Shown here: in pieces, positions 52,671 through 61,596 of the stretch
How positions within the stretch are numbered: position 1 is the stretch's first letter
How the letters are laid out: each line of letters begins with the position of its first letter
From: RGIG1902 sp034926865
GTDB lineage: Bacteria > Bacillota > Clostridia > Oscillospirales > Butyricicoccaceae
DNA length: 64,000 nucleotides
Assembly (NCBI GenBank): GCA_034926865.1
Contig: JAYFQP010000004.1
Location: 62,001 to 126,000 of the forward strand
Direction: 5' to 3'
The notes under the pieces: model-generated
Told to the model about the DNA's origin: nothing
The model's input: only the letters and a program-made list of their open reading frames with translations
Database searches by the model: none
Translations under genes and position numbers: made by a program

Positions 52671-53800
52671 TTTTCATCCTCCCATATATCGCTTATAAGC
52701 TTTTCAAGATATTTCTCCTGTTCTTCATCAAGCCTGCGTCCGTTTTGTTTTTCATAAAGCTCTCCAAAAAGCTCAGCCGGCCTCTTTTCAGCATCTGCTG
52801 TGCCAAGCTCCTCAAAAACCGAACGTGTCCTCGTATTATCGTAATCCAGCCTCATTACATTTGGATATAGTGCCCTAAGCCTTCCAATTGCGTTTGGCAC
52901 ATCCTCCTCATCGGTAAGGATTATACGAATATAGTCTTCAATGTCCTTTGACTTATGGCCTGTGAACGCAGTAAGCTTTTCAAAGCTTCCCCTGAGAGTC
53001 TTCATATCTCTAAGAGGCTTAAGCGGCTTGAGCTTTAGGCTTATCTGCCCTTTAGCCCCTAACTCAATAAGAACCGCAGATTTTATATGCTTTTCTTCTG
53101 AGAAAGAATATTTTAGCGGAGAACCGCTATACCTTACAGTTTCTCTGCCAATAAACTGGGGGCCGTGAATATGCCCAAGCGCCACATAATCAAAAGGCTC
53201 GAAAACAGCTTCGTCCACATTATCAAGGCCCCCCACAGAAATCTCCTCTGATTCGCACCTTTCGGCTCCTGTTACAAACTGATGCGCCAAAAGAACGTTC
53301 CGGCTTGACCTTTTAATACTCATATGAGCTATCACTGCGGCTGTGGCTGCGGTATAATTTGCTATTTCAGAATCACCATATACGGCCTTTACCTGTGAAA
53401 GCCTCAAAAACGGCATCATCCATATGCAGACCTCCCCATAGATATCATTAAAAATGACAGGCTCTATAGCTCCGCTGAAAACAGGAGAAAAATATGCTCC
53501 GCCTTGCTTCATAAGTCCCGCGCCAAAAGCCAGACGCTCTGCAGAATCATGATTTCCTGATATTGCAAATACGGGTATTCCACGTCTGGACATGCCGCTT
53601 AAAAAGCTGTCAAAAAGGCATACGGCTTCTGCCGTCGGCACAGCTTTATCATATATATCCCCTGCAATAAGAAGACCGTCTGCACTACAGTTTTCAGCAA
53701 GATCGGTAATCTGACTAAGTATGTATTTCTGATCATCAATCATCGAAAAGTCGCTTACACGCTTTCCCAGATGCAGATCGGCAATATGGAGCAGCCTCAT
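52667..53800 (-). CDS. sbcD: Exonuclease subunit SbcD
   Basis: 377-residue Mre11-type metallophosphoesterase. Metal ligands in LHIADLHLGKR, LIAGDIYDKAVPT, ISGNHDSAERL and ALGHIHGPQ. Start ATG has GGGGAAAG upstream. First gene of sbcDC. Confidence 0.96.
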   Translation of the reverse strand: MRLLHIADLHLGKRVSDFSMIDDQKYILSQITDLAENCSADGLLIAGDIYDKAVPTAEAVCLFDSFLSGMSRRGIPVFAISGNHDSAERLAFGAGLMKQGGAYFSPVFSGAIEPVIFNDIYGEVCIWMMPFLRLSQVKAVYGDSEIANYTAATAAVIAHMSIKRSSRNVLLAHQFVTGAERCESEEISVGGLDNVDEAVFEPFDYVALGHIHGPQFIGRETVRYSGSPLKYSFSEEKHIKSAVLIELGAKGQISLKLKPLKPLRDMKTLRGSFEKLTAFTGHKSKDIEDYIRIILTDEEDVPNAIGRLRALYPNVMRLDYDNTRTRSVFEELGTADAEKRPAELFGELYEKQNGRRLDEEQEKYLEKLISDIWEDEK

Positions 53801-53906
53801 TCTTTCCCCTCCGGTTATCTGATGTAAGAATTATAACACGTGGCGCTTATAAATGCGAATCTCTCTGCCGGATCATTTTTGCTTTTTCCTTGTCGTTGTA
53901 TACCAA

Positions 53907-53935
53907 TAAAAGATGTGATATAATTTATCTATATA
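53907..53935 (+). promoter_or_regulatory. Probable promoter of the seleno-glutaredoxin gene
   Basis: TTGTAT, about 17 bp, TATAAT in the sequence before 53940; the -10 is good, the -35 moderate. Coordinates approximate to within a few bases. Confidence 0.5.
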
Positions 53936-53979
53936 AGAACCAGTAAGTAATAGATTTTATATATAAAGGAGATATCCCG

Positions 53980-54246
53980 ATGAAAAAGATCATCATGTTT
54001 TCAAGTGTGCATTGACCAAGCTGTCCCCCGGTGAAAGAGGCTCTTTCCCAGGCAGGCATAAATTTTGCCTATATTGACATTTCCAGCGGAATGCTTCCTT
54101 TAAAGCAATTTCTGAAGTATCGCGACAGTGCTCCCGAGTTTGAAGAAATAAAGGCCAAGGGCAGGGTAGGCCTCCCGTGTATTGTTGTAAACGGCGGAGA
54201 ACAGATACTTTTTACTCTTCCGGAAGATCTTGATGAACTTAAATAG
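53980..54246 (+). CDS. Glutaredoxin-like selenoprotein (Sec12, U-x-x-C)
   Basis: 88 residues if the TGA at 54013-54015 is read as selenocysteine: MKKIIMFSSVH-U12-PSC15-PPVKEALSQAG. AAAGGAG lies eight bases before the ATG at 53980. Downstream homology runs straight on: YIDISSGMLPLKQFLKYRD, VGLPCIVVNGG (cis-proline region), typical of small glutaredoxin-related proteins whose usual motif is CPDC. U12-x-x-C15 replaces C-x-x-C, so the TGA is at the catalytic position. A perfect hairpin follows 17 nt after the TGA. A standard caller would miss the N-terminus. tRNA-Sec and two other UGA-read genes are present in the window. Confidence 0.88.
54033..54047 (+). promoter_or_regulatory. Candidate SECIS hairpin of the glutaredoxin-like gene
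   Basis: GAAAGA-GGC-TCTTTC, 17 nt after the UGA, a perfect 6-bp stem with the same GGC triloop seen behind the grdB UGA; CCxGG outside it may extend the stem. Confidence 0.6.
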
Positions 54247-54287
54247 GCCTTTAAATACGTAACTGCTGAATAAGGCTGCAAGACGAA

Positions 54288-54326
54288 AAAGCCGGATGGA
54301 GAAACCCCCATCCGGCTTTGATTTTT
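54288..54326 (+). terminator. Terminator after the seleno-glutaredoxin gene
   Basis: 12-bp stem AAAGCCGGATGG / CCATCCGGCTTT, then T5. Confidence 0.85.
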
Positions 54327-54339
54327 ACTTTCGAAGCGA

Positions 54340-54636
54340 TTAAGTACGGGCATCAAAATACAGCAGAAGCGGCGGAAGACACAGGCACAGCCCCTTTGCC
54401 ACATATGACCTGCCGGAAAACAGCAGGAGCAGCAGGGCAAAGGCAAGGCCAGCCAGCCTGAGCCATAACGGCGGCGGGCTTTTTTCACTGCCCTTAATCT
54501 GCGATAACCCAACAGCCACCAGTAGCACCGCAAAAAGCGCCAAGGCCGCCTTGTTCCAATAGGGGAAAAAGAAGCTCAGTATTAAAATCACTTCTATAAG
54601 TATGCAAATGGATACGTTTATTACTTTTCTGCTCAT
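54340..54636 (-). CDS. Small three-helix membrane protein, unknown
   Basis: 98 residues, nearly all hydrophobic: three or four helices separated by a short KGSEKSPPP loop. Weak ribosome binding site. No family recognised. Convergent with the seleno-glutaredoxin gene. Confidence 0.55.
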   Translation of the reverse strand: MSRKVINVSICILIEVILILSFFFPYWNKAALALFAVLLVAVGLSQIKGSEKSPPPLWLRLAGLAFALLLLLFSGRSYVAKGLCLCLPPLLLYFDART

Positions 54637-54898
54637 ATTTTAGTTAATAATATCCTCTGTTACGGTTTCAGTATACACATCTATTAACCCTGTATAATTT
54701 GAAATCTCATACATCTGCCATCGTATGCTCTGCATCGGCATAGTTCATTTGCCATAACCCTATATGTACAAGTAACTACTATTGCTCAGCAAAAATGCAT
54801 TTTTGTTAATTCAACTGTAACACATGTGATTAAAAAATCAAGATCATTTTATATGTTTTTCCAGTTTTATATTTTTACGCTATAAATCAATCGCAAAA
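54637..54898. other. AT-rich intergenic region
   Basis: About 260 bp between kbl and the small membrane protein gene. No ORF or RNA recognised. Confidence 0.4.
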
Positions 54899-54925
54899 GG
54901 CCAGCAGAGATAATCTCTGCCGGCC
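54899..54925 (-). terminator. Terminator of tdh-kbl
   Basis: GGCCGGCAGAGA / TCTCTGCTGGCC hairpin (minus strand), then TTTT. Confidence 0.85.
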
Positions 54926-54944
54926 AAAGTCTATTATTTTTTGA

Positions 54945-56132
54945 TCAGATTCCCATTTCGCGCTTGACTTCGCCAAAGCACTTTACGGCAAAGTCGAGGT
55001 CTTCCTTGCTGTGGCCAGCAGATACTTGGGTGCGAACCCTTGCCTTGCCCTGAGGCACTACAGGATAACAGAACCCAACAACATAAACGCCCTTCTCGAG
55101 CATTCTGGCTGCAAACTCCTGAGCGACCTTTGCATCATACAGCATAACCGGAACGATAGGATGGCTTCCCTCAGGAACGTCAAAGCCCAGCTTTGAAAGC
55201 TCCTTGCGGAAGTAAGCTGTGTTTTCATGGACCTTATCTCTCAAAGCAGTAGATGCTGAAAGCATCTCAAACACCTTAAGAGACGCGGCGCAGATAGCCG
55301 GAGCAAGAGTGTTGGAGAAAAGGTATGGGCGTGAACGCTGACGAAGGATATCAATGATCTCCTTGCGTCCGCTTGTATAGCCGCCGGAAGCGCCACCGCA
55401 AGCCTTGCCAAGGGTGGAGGTAATAATGTCTACCCTGCCCATGACGCCGCAGTATTCCTGCGTGCCCTTGCCGTGAGCGCCCATAAAACCGGTAGCATGG
55501 CTGTCATCTACCATAACCAGCGCGCCATATTCGTCAGCCAGATCACAAATGCCCTTGAGGTTGGCTATAAAACCATCCATAGAGAATACGCCGTCTGTCG
55601 CGATCATCTTTATGCGGCAGTCCTTCGCTTCTTCAAGCTTTGCCTTAAGGTCTGCCATATCATTGTTCTTATAACGGAATCTCTTAGCTTTGCAAAGACG
55701 AACACCGTCGATTATCGAGGCATGGTTCAGTTCATCTGAGATGATTGCATCATCAGGGCCAAGAAGGGTCTCAAAGAGGCCACCGTTTGCGTCAAAGCAG
55801 GATGAATAAAGAATTGTATCCTCTGTTTCAAGAAACTCGGATATCTTGCGCTCCAGCTCTTTATGAATTCCCTGTGTTCCACAGATAAAGCGAACGGATG
55901 AAAGGCCAAAGCCCCACTTGTCATAGCTATCTTTGGCGGCGGCAATAAGCTCGGGATTATTGGCAAGGCCGAGATAGTTATTGGCGCACATATTGACAAC
56001 TCCATGAGTCTTGGTGGTGTCGATACGGCTCTTTTGCTGGGTTGTGATGATCCTCTCGTCCTTATATGTTCCGGCTTCCTTTATGCCCTCAAGCTCAGAG
56101 GAATAAAAGCTCAAAGCTTCCTTAGCATTCAT
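54945..56132 (-). CDS. kbl: 2-amino-3-ketobutyrate coenzyme A ligase
   Basis: 395-residue alpha-oxoamine synthase-family PLP enzyme cleaving 2-amino-3-oxobutyrate with CoA to glycine and acetyl-CoA. NMCANNYLGLANNPEL, DELNHASIIDG, VDDSHATGFMG and the PLP lysine region TSTLGKACGGASGGY are visible. 37 bp after tdh. Its glycine product would feed the glycine reductase encoded at the left of the window. Confidence 0.96.
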   Translation of the reverse strand: MNAKEALSFYSSELEGIKEAGTYKDERIITTQQKSRIDTTKTHGVVNMCANNYLGLANNPELIAAAKDSYDKWGFGLSSVRFICGTQGIHKELERKISEFLETEDTILYSSCFDANGGLFETLLGPDDAIISDELNHASIIDGVRLCKAKRFRYKNNDMADLKAKLEEAKDCRIKMIATDGVFSMDGFIANLKGICDLADEYGALVMVDDSHATGFMGAHGKGTQEYCGVMGRVDIITSTLGKACGGASGGYTSGRKEIIDILRQRSRPYLFSNTLAPAICAASLKVFEMLSASTALRDKVHENTAYFRKELSKLGFDVPEGSHPIVPVMLYDAKVAQEFAARMLEKGVYVVGFCYPVVPQGKARVRTQVSAGHSKEDLDFAVKCFGEVKREMGI

Positions 56133-56169
56133 TGGAATATACCCTCTTTCCTAAAAAATTATTTATAAG

Positions 56170-57210
56170 CTATTTTGTCCAATCAAGAACAACTTTACCC
56201 GAGTTGCCTGAGATCATAGCTTCAAAGCCCTTCTCAAAGTCTCTGTAATTGAACCTGTGGGTAACCATCGGAGTAAGATCAAGACCTCCCTGAACCATGG
56301 CCTTCATCTGATACCATGTTTCAAACATCTTCCTGCCGTAAATGCCCTGAATCCTAAGGCCCTTGAAGATGATGTCATTCCAATCGATCTTCGTATCTGG
56401 GCCGGCTATGCCGAGCAGCGATACCTTGCCGCCGAACATCATGCTCTTAAGAAGCTGATTGAGAGCGGCACCTGAACCGGACATCTCAAGACCAACATCA
56501 AACCCCTCAGGGCAGCCAAGCTCTACCATAACATCCTCAAGCTTTTCCTTGGCAACGTTTACTGGCCTTGTAGCGCCCAGCTTCTTTGCAAGCCCAAGCC
56601 TGTATTCGTTAACATCAGTAATAGTGACGCTTCTTGCGCCGGCATATTTTGCAATAGCGGCAGCCATCATGCCAATAGGTCCTGCACCTGTGATAAGAAC
56701 ATTTTTCGCTACCAGCTCCCACATAAGAGCCGTATGGGTAGCATTGCCGAAAGCATCAAAGAAAGAAACTATATCATCGGGAAGATCGTCCTCTATAGTA
56801 ATAACATTTGTAGCAGGAATGCAAAGATATTCGGCAAAAGCACCGTCACGATTTACGCCGACTCCCTTTGTATTTCTGCACCACTGCCCATTGCCGGTGC
56901 GGCAGTTATAGCAGTGTCCGCATACAATATGGCCTTCTCCCGAAACCCTCTGACCTATCTTAAGACCCTCAACGCCGGCGCCAAGCTCAGCGACCTCGCC
57001 TACATATTCATGTCCTACAACAAGGGGCGGATTGAGGTTTTTCTGGCTCCAATCATCCCATTTATAGATATGTACATCCGTGCCGCAAATAGCGGTTTTG
57101 CGGATTTTGATAAGCACTTCGCCGGGACCCGGCGTCGGAACAGGTACCTGAGTCAGAACAAGACCAGGTGCTCTTTCCGGTTTTACCAAAGCATCCATCA
57201 TTCTTGCCAT
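56170..57210 (-). CDS. tdh: L-threonine 3-dehydrogenase
   Basis: 346-residue zinc alcohol dehydrogenase-family enzyme oxidising threonine to 2-amino-3-oxobutyrate with NAD+. Catalytic zinc Cys in TAICGTDVHIYKWDDW, GHEYVGEVAELG, structural zinc cysteines in VCGHCYNCRTGNGQWC, and the NAD fold GAGPIGMMAA. ATG 57210 (MARMMDALVK) preferred over one nine bases earlier because AGGAG is then correctly spaced. Forms a two-gene operon with kbl. Confidence 0.95.
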   Translation of the reverse strand: MARMMDALVKPERAPGLVLTQVPVPTPGPGEVLIKIRKTAICGTDVHIYKWDDWSQKNLNPPLVVGHEYVGEVAELGAGVEGLKIGQRVSGEGHIVCGHCYNCRTGNGQWCRNTKGVGVNRDGAFAEYLCIPATNVITIEDDLPDDIVSFFDAFGNATHTALMWELVAKNVLITGAGPIGMMAAAIAKYAGARSVTITDVNEYRLGLAKKLGATRPVNVAKEKLEDVMVELGCPEGFDVGLEMSGSGAALNQLLKSMMFGGKVSLLGIAGPDTKIDWNDIIFKGLRIQGIYGRKMFETWYQMKAMVQGGLDLTPMVTHRFNYRDFEKGFEAMISGNSGKVVLDWTK

Positions 57211-57219
57211 TGTATACAT

Positions 57220-57531
57220 CTCCTATAATTAAAATTTTCAATTAGCAAATGACAACAACATTTCAAGTTAATTTTATCACTATCATTGTCAAAAGGCAAC
57301 ATTATTTATCATGATGAAGTCCATATTTTTAACTTTTCTGCCATTAAAAGAATAAAATTCCCAACAAAAACCAGCTATTCTTGTCCATCCAAAACGCCGT
57401 TCAGCTGATTCAATATGATCTAAAAACGCGTATTAATATAGGGAGCAAATACATGAATATCTATATAAACTTTCAAAATAATTGCGAAAAGTTTCTTTAA
57501 AGAAGCAATTTGTCACTTTGAGCGCATAAAA
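57220..57531. other. Intergenic region between fakA and tdh
   Basis: About 310 bp, AT-rich; should contain the tdh promoter (a TTGACA is at minus 57292-57287 but no well-spaced -10 is clear). No gene seen. Confidence 0.4.
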
Positions 57532-57563
57532 AAAGACGCCGGGGACAAAACATCCACGGCGTC
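57528..57563 (-). terminator. fakA terminator
   Basis: GACGCCGTGG..CCCCGGCGTC stem on the minus strand, followed by T7. Confidence 0.85.
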
Positions 57564-57573
57564 TGATATTAAT

Positions 57574-59235
57574 TTATTCGACCGATATGATATATGAGTA
57601 AACCGGTTGGCCACCGTAGACAATATTGATCTCCGCATTCTTAGCCTCTTTGGCAAGAGTCGCGGCCACCGCCTCGGCCTGGGACTCGTCGGCTCCTTCT
57701 CCGTAAATAACGGTTATAAACGAGCTCTTCTTCCCGCAAAGATCATGGGCTATCTTTTTGACTACATCATCAAACTTGCGGCTTGTGTGTACGAGCTTGC
57801 CATCCGAAAGTGCCATAAAGTCACCCTCCTTGATGTTGCGTCCGTCATACTCGCTGTCGCGGGCCGCATACGTTATCTGCCCTGTTCTCACAGTGGATAT
57901 GGCCTTAGACATAGTAATCTCGTTTACGGCAAGATCAACATCCGGGTCAAACGCAAGCATGGCGCACAGCCCCTGAGGAATGGTTTTTGTTGGAAGAACT
58001 ATAACCTGTTTGTCAGAAAGAGGAGCCGCCTGCTCGCTGGCCATTATTATATTCTTATTGTTAGGCAATACGAACACAATCTCAGCAGGGGTTGCGTCGA
58101 TGGCATTGAGGATATCCTCAGTAGAAGGGTTCATGGTCTGTCCCCCCTCTACCATATTGTCAACACCAAGGTCCGCAAAAACAGACCTCAAGCCATCACC
58201 CGCGGCGACAGCAACGAACCCATAACGATTTTCGGGGGCTAAGACCTTACGCTCCCCAAGATTTTCGACTATATTTTCCTGCAAAAGGCGCTCATGCTGA
58301 GCCTTCATATTCTCAATCTTTATGCTGACAAGCGGGCCATATTTGAGCCCCTCGGAAAGAGCCTTGTCAGGATTATCTGTATGGACGTGTATTTTGATTA
58401 TCTCTTCGTCGTCAACGACAACCACGCAGTCTCCAATCCCCTCAAGAAATTCCCTGAGCTTATCGGGGCTTCGTTTTTTATCATGACGCTCGGCAATGAA
58501 CTCAGTGCAGTATGAAAAAGTTATTTCTCCTGTATCAAACTGTGAAAAGTCGGCCATTACGGGTGATTCCATCTCCTTAGCCTTTTTTACCGCCGGCGCA
58601 AACACCGAACGCAGGCCCTCTTTGCCTGTCAGGGCAGCATACATGCCCTCAAGCAAAATGATATATCCAAAGGCTCCTGCATCGACTACCCCTGCCTTCT
58701 TAAGAACAGGATTTTGCTCCGTAGTCTCTGAAAGGGCATCCTGGGCTGCCTCTATCGCCGCTGCAAGGACCTTTTCACAGTCACGGTCAGCTTTTGCTGC
58801 CTTTACGGCAGCCTCGGCCGATACCCTTGATACTGTAAGAATAGTTCCCTCCGCAGGCTTGAGCACAGCTTTGTATGCCGCGGCAACGCCTTCGGTCAAT
58901 CCGTTAGCAAAGTTGCCGCCATCGGCTGTAGAGACATCCTTCATGCCTTTTGCAAAGCCCCTGAAAAGCAGAGAAGTTATAACGCCTGAGTTTCCTCTGG
59001 CACCTCTGAGCACAGATGAGGCAGTAACCTCCAATGCTTTACCAAGGGTGGGGGTATTCATCTTGGCCAATTCCCTTGCAGCCGCGCTCAGAGTAAGGGA
59101 CATATTTATGCCTGTATCCCCATCAGGAACGGGAAATACATTGAGATCGTTAATTTCTTCCTTACGGGCGTCAACGGCAGCCGCGCCCTCGATCATCATA
59201 TTTTTAAAAAGTTCGCCGTCAATTATTTTTGCCAA
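57574..59235 (-). CDS. fakA: DAK2/DegV-type fatty acid kinase subunit FakA
   Basis: 553-residue DhaL-domain protein. The N-terminal kinase domain shows DLNVFPVPDGDTGINMSLT (metal/ATP), ARGNSGVITSLLFRGF and KPAEGTILTV, followed by middle and C-terminal (DegV-like) domains. With FakB it phosphorylates exogenous fatty acids. A TTG start at 59235 (AKIIDGELFKNM) has GGAGG eight bases upstream and matches the family N-terminus better than the ATG at 59253. It follows asp23 in the classical asp23-fakA pair. Confidence 0.92.
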   Translation of the reverse strand: MAKIIDGELFKNMMIEGAAAVDARKEEINDLNVFPVPDGDTGINMSLTLSAAARELAKMNTPTLGKALEVTASSVLRGARGNSGVITSLLFRGFAKGMKDVSTADGGNFANGLTEGVAAAYKAVLKPAEGTILTVSRVSAEAAVKAAKADRDCEKVLAAAIEAAQDALSETTEQNPVLKKAGVVDAGAFGYIILLEGMYAALTGKEGLRSVFAPAVKKAKEMESPVMADFSQFDTGEITFSYCTEFIAERHDKKRSPDKLREFLEGIGDCVVVVDDEEIIKIHVHTDNPDKALSEGLKYGPLVSIKIENMKAQHERLLQENIVENLGERKVLAPENRYGFVAVAAGDGLRSVFADLGVDNMVEGGQTMNPSTEDILNAIDATPAEIVFVLPNNKNIIMASEQAAPLSDKQVIVLPTKTIPQGLCAMLAFDPDVDLAVNEITMSKAISTVRTGQITYAARDSEYDGRNIKEGDFMALSDGKLVHTSRKFDDVVKKIAHDLCGKKSSFITVIYGEGADESQAEAVAATLAKEAKNAEINIVYGGQPVYSYIISVE

Positions 59236-59258
59236 TGTACTGCCTCCATTCACAGGGC

Positions 59259-59609
59259 TCAGGCCTTTATCCCGTCGACACAGACAGATATATTTCCCGT
59301 CTTAAACCCCGTTTGTCTCTCAACATTATATCTGACCTCAGCTATTATAGGCCCCCCGACAGCCGCTATGTTTACGCCGGGATCAACGGCAATATGAAGC
59401 TCAATATCAACGCTCATGCCGTCTTCCGATGGCGTGACAAAAACGCCTTTTGTCATCTGCTCCCTCTTAAGAAGCCTTACTATCCCATCTTTGACTGAGG
59501 TTTCCGTCATCCCCTTAACGCCAAAGCATGCGGAGGCGGCATTGCCGGCCACAGCCGCTATGACCCTGTTTGAAACAGCAATGGTTCCCTTTTCGTTTTC
59601 AAGCTTCAT
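59259..59609 (-). CDS. Asp23/Gls24 family envelope stress protein
   Basis: 116 residues: KGTIAVSNRVIAAVAGNAASACFGVKGM and the C-terminal VGGPIIAEVRYNVERQTGF are the family signature. Asp23-type proteins associate with the membrane or nucleate with FakA-linked functions. GGAGG before the ATG. Confidence 0.92.
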   Translation of the reverse strand: MKLENEKGTIAVSNRVIAAVAGNAASACFGVKGMTETSVKDGIVRLLKREQMTKGVFVTPSEDGMSVDIELHIAVDPGVNIAAVGGPIIAEVRYNVERQTGFKTGNISVCVDGIKA

Positions 59610-59728
59610 CTTATGCCTCCAAACTCTACAGGGCTACGGATCTATTCTGCCCAACATTGTACCATACTTTTTTTATGATTGCACGAAAAATTTTGATAAA
59701 CTAAGTATTTTTAATCGTCAATTAATAT

Positions 59729-60547
59729 TTATTGTTTGATGGTGATCATGCCGGCATGTACTCCTCTTTGTTCTCCGTCTCTTCGATGAGACCAAAATTC
59801 GGTTTTATCGCCGCAGCAGGGGCATAAATTAGAGATATCTATATTATACGGCTGTACACCCAACCTTATAAACGAGGAGTATGTCAGCATTTTTAGATCG
59901 ATGTGCCATTTCTTGCCTTCGCGGTAAAAATAATCAGGAACCTGGTCTTCGTATATCTCGAAAAGCATCTCTTTGACATCATCATCGGTCTCAAAGCACC
60001 TGCGGCATATCGAAGGGCCTACGGCGGCCACGATATTCTTGGGCTGCGTGCCATATTCCGCACTCATTTTATCTATCGTTTTGGAGAGAATACGGTTAGC
60101 TACCCCTCTCCACCCCGCATGGACAACACCTATTGCATGATGCTTTTCATCATAAAGCAGTATAAGCTGGCAATCTGCGTAAAACCCCGCCAACACCACC
60201 CCTGGCACATTGGTTATGAGTGCGTCACAGCCCTCGGGGGCTCCCACCTGCCTGAAACCGCCCTCTAACTCACGCACCACGCCTATGGTATCCGTATGTT
60301 TTTGGCATGTACGCACAATATTATCATACTTTCCGCCCAACGCTTCAGCGGCTATCTTATAGTTTTCTGCTATATCCTTCTCATTATCCCCGCCAGTGTA
60401 GCGGAAATTAAGGCTTTCAAAAATTCCTTTTGATACCCCACCGAGGCGAGTGAAGAAGCCATGCCCCACGTTCGGACAGATGGAAAGCTGCGGCGATATA
60501 AAATATTTTCCTCCGTCCCCGAAAGTTCGTTCAATCAGTTCAGACAT
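59729..60547 (-). CDS. pgeF: YfiH/PgeF laccase-domain protein
   Basis: 272-residue YfiH-family protein. Metal ligands in CQKHTDTIGVV, FYADCQLILLYD, HAGWRGVANRIL and the CPCCGDKTEFWSHRRDGEQRGVHA end are visible. Homologues are described as peptidoglycan-editing amidases and as purine nucleoside phosphorylases. It follows ymdB by 16 bp. Confidence 0.93.
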   Translation of the reverse strand: MSELIERTFGDGGKYFISPQLSICPNVGHGFFTRLGGVSKGIFESLNFRYTGGDNEKDIAENYKIAAEALGGKYDNIVRTCQKHTDTIGVVRELEGGFRQVGAPEGCDALITNVPGVVLAGFYADCQLILLYDEKHHAIGVVHAGWRGVANRILSKTIDKMSAEYGTQPKNIVAAVGPSICRRCFETDDDVKEMLFEIYEDQVPDYFYREGKKWHIDLKMLTYSSFIRLGVQPYNIDISNLCPCCGDKTEFWSHRRDGEQRGVHAGMITIKQ

Positions 60548-60563
60548 AAGTCATACTTCCCTT

Positions 60564-61334
60564 TTATTTAAAATCTATTGCTTGCGTTTCAACGCATTTC
60601 CCATCTGAATCAAGGATGAACAGCGCCCCCTGCATCAGCGGATCTATATCGGAATAATCATATTTTACATATGGTTCCCCCAGAAACATGTCGACTGACC
60701 GCTCAGGACGAACCCCTAAAACCGAATACATGCCGCCGGTCATACCTATATCTGTTATATAGCCTGTCCCTTTCGGCAATACCTGAAGGTCACGCGTGGG
60801 TATATGGGTATGGGTTCCGAACACTATTGATGCCCTGCCGTCAAGATAATAACCAAAGGCTTTTTTCTCGCTTGTGGCCTCGGCATGGATATCAAAAATA
60901 TATACGTCCGCATCGATTTCTCTTAATATCCTGTCGGCAGCCTCAAATGGGCTTGAACTGCGGTAATCCATATCCACCCTGCCGATAAGGTTGGAAACGC
61001 ACACCCGTTTACCAAGGCAGTCGATTACAGTATACCCTTCGCCGGGGCTTCTTGACGGCAAATTATACGGCCTTATTATATACCGATGATCGCTCAGATA
61101 ATCAAAAAGTCTCCTGTCATTAAAAGCATGGTTGCCTAAGGTTATTATATCAGCCCCGGAGTAAAAAAAATCGTCGGCCGTGTCGGGCGAAAGCCCCCTT
61201 CCGTTGTCATTGGCATTTTCTCCGTTGACAACCACAAGATCAGCCTCAAGCTCCCTGCGCAAAGCGCTCAGCCTAGTTTTAATCAGCTTGCGCCCAGCAG
61301 GGCCGCAGACGTCTCCGATCGCGAGTATTTTCAA
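60564..61334 (-). CDS. ymdB: YmdB-type metallophosphoesterase
   Basis: 256-residue calcineurin-like phosphodiesterase (TIGR00282 type). Metal ligands: AIGDVCGPAGR, VVNGENANDNGRG, ITLGNHAFND, IFDIHAEATSEK, FGTHTHIPT. Bacillus YmdB hydrolyses 2',3'-cAMP and controls a developmental switch. TTG start at 61334 with AAGGGGTG gives the family N-terminus KILAIGD; the longer TTG at 61361 was rejected. Confidence 0.92.
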   Translation of the reverse strand: MKILAIGDVCGPAGRKLIKTRLSALRRELEADLVVVNGENANDNGRGLSPDTADDFFYSGADIITLGNHAFNDRRLFDYLSDHRYIIRPYNLPSRSPGEGYTVIDCLGKRVCVSNLIGRVDMDYRSSSPFEAADRILREIDADVYIFDIHAEATSEKKAFGYYLDGRASIVFGTHTHIPTRDLQVLPKGTGYITDIGMTGGMYSVLGVRPERSVDMFLGEPYVKYDYSDIDPLMQGALFILDSDGKCVETQAIDFK

Positions 61335-61401
61335 AATATTACACCCCTTAAAGGTTGACAAAATCGTCTTTTACAGTTATTATTAGCAATGCAATATATT
61401 T

Positions 61402-61478
61402 GCGCCCGTAGCTCAGTAGGATAGAGCGACCGCCTCCTAAGCGGTAGGTCGGAGGTTCGAATCCTCTCGGGCGTGCCA
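61402..61478 (+). tRNA. tRNA-Arg (anticodon CCT)
   Basis: 77 nt with encoded CCA. Acceptor GCGCCCG / CGGGCGT (first pair G-U), anticodon arm ACCGC-CTCCTAA-GCGGT giving CCT, T arm GGAGG-TTCGAAT-CCTCT. Decodes AGG. Confidence 0.96.
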
Positions 61479-61507
61479 TACCGCGGTTTTGACCGCGGTA
61501 TTTTTTG
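61479..61507 (+). terminator. tRNA-Arg terminator
   Basis: TACCGCGG-TTTTGA-CCGCGGTA followed by T7. Confidence 0.9.
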
Positions 61508-61596
61508 TTTTATACAGCATTTTTTAAAATCTTTAACAGATTATATATTTTATCACAATCTACGCTCCGCGTAAAGAAAATCCCGTTATTCAGGAT

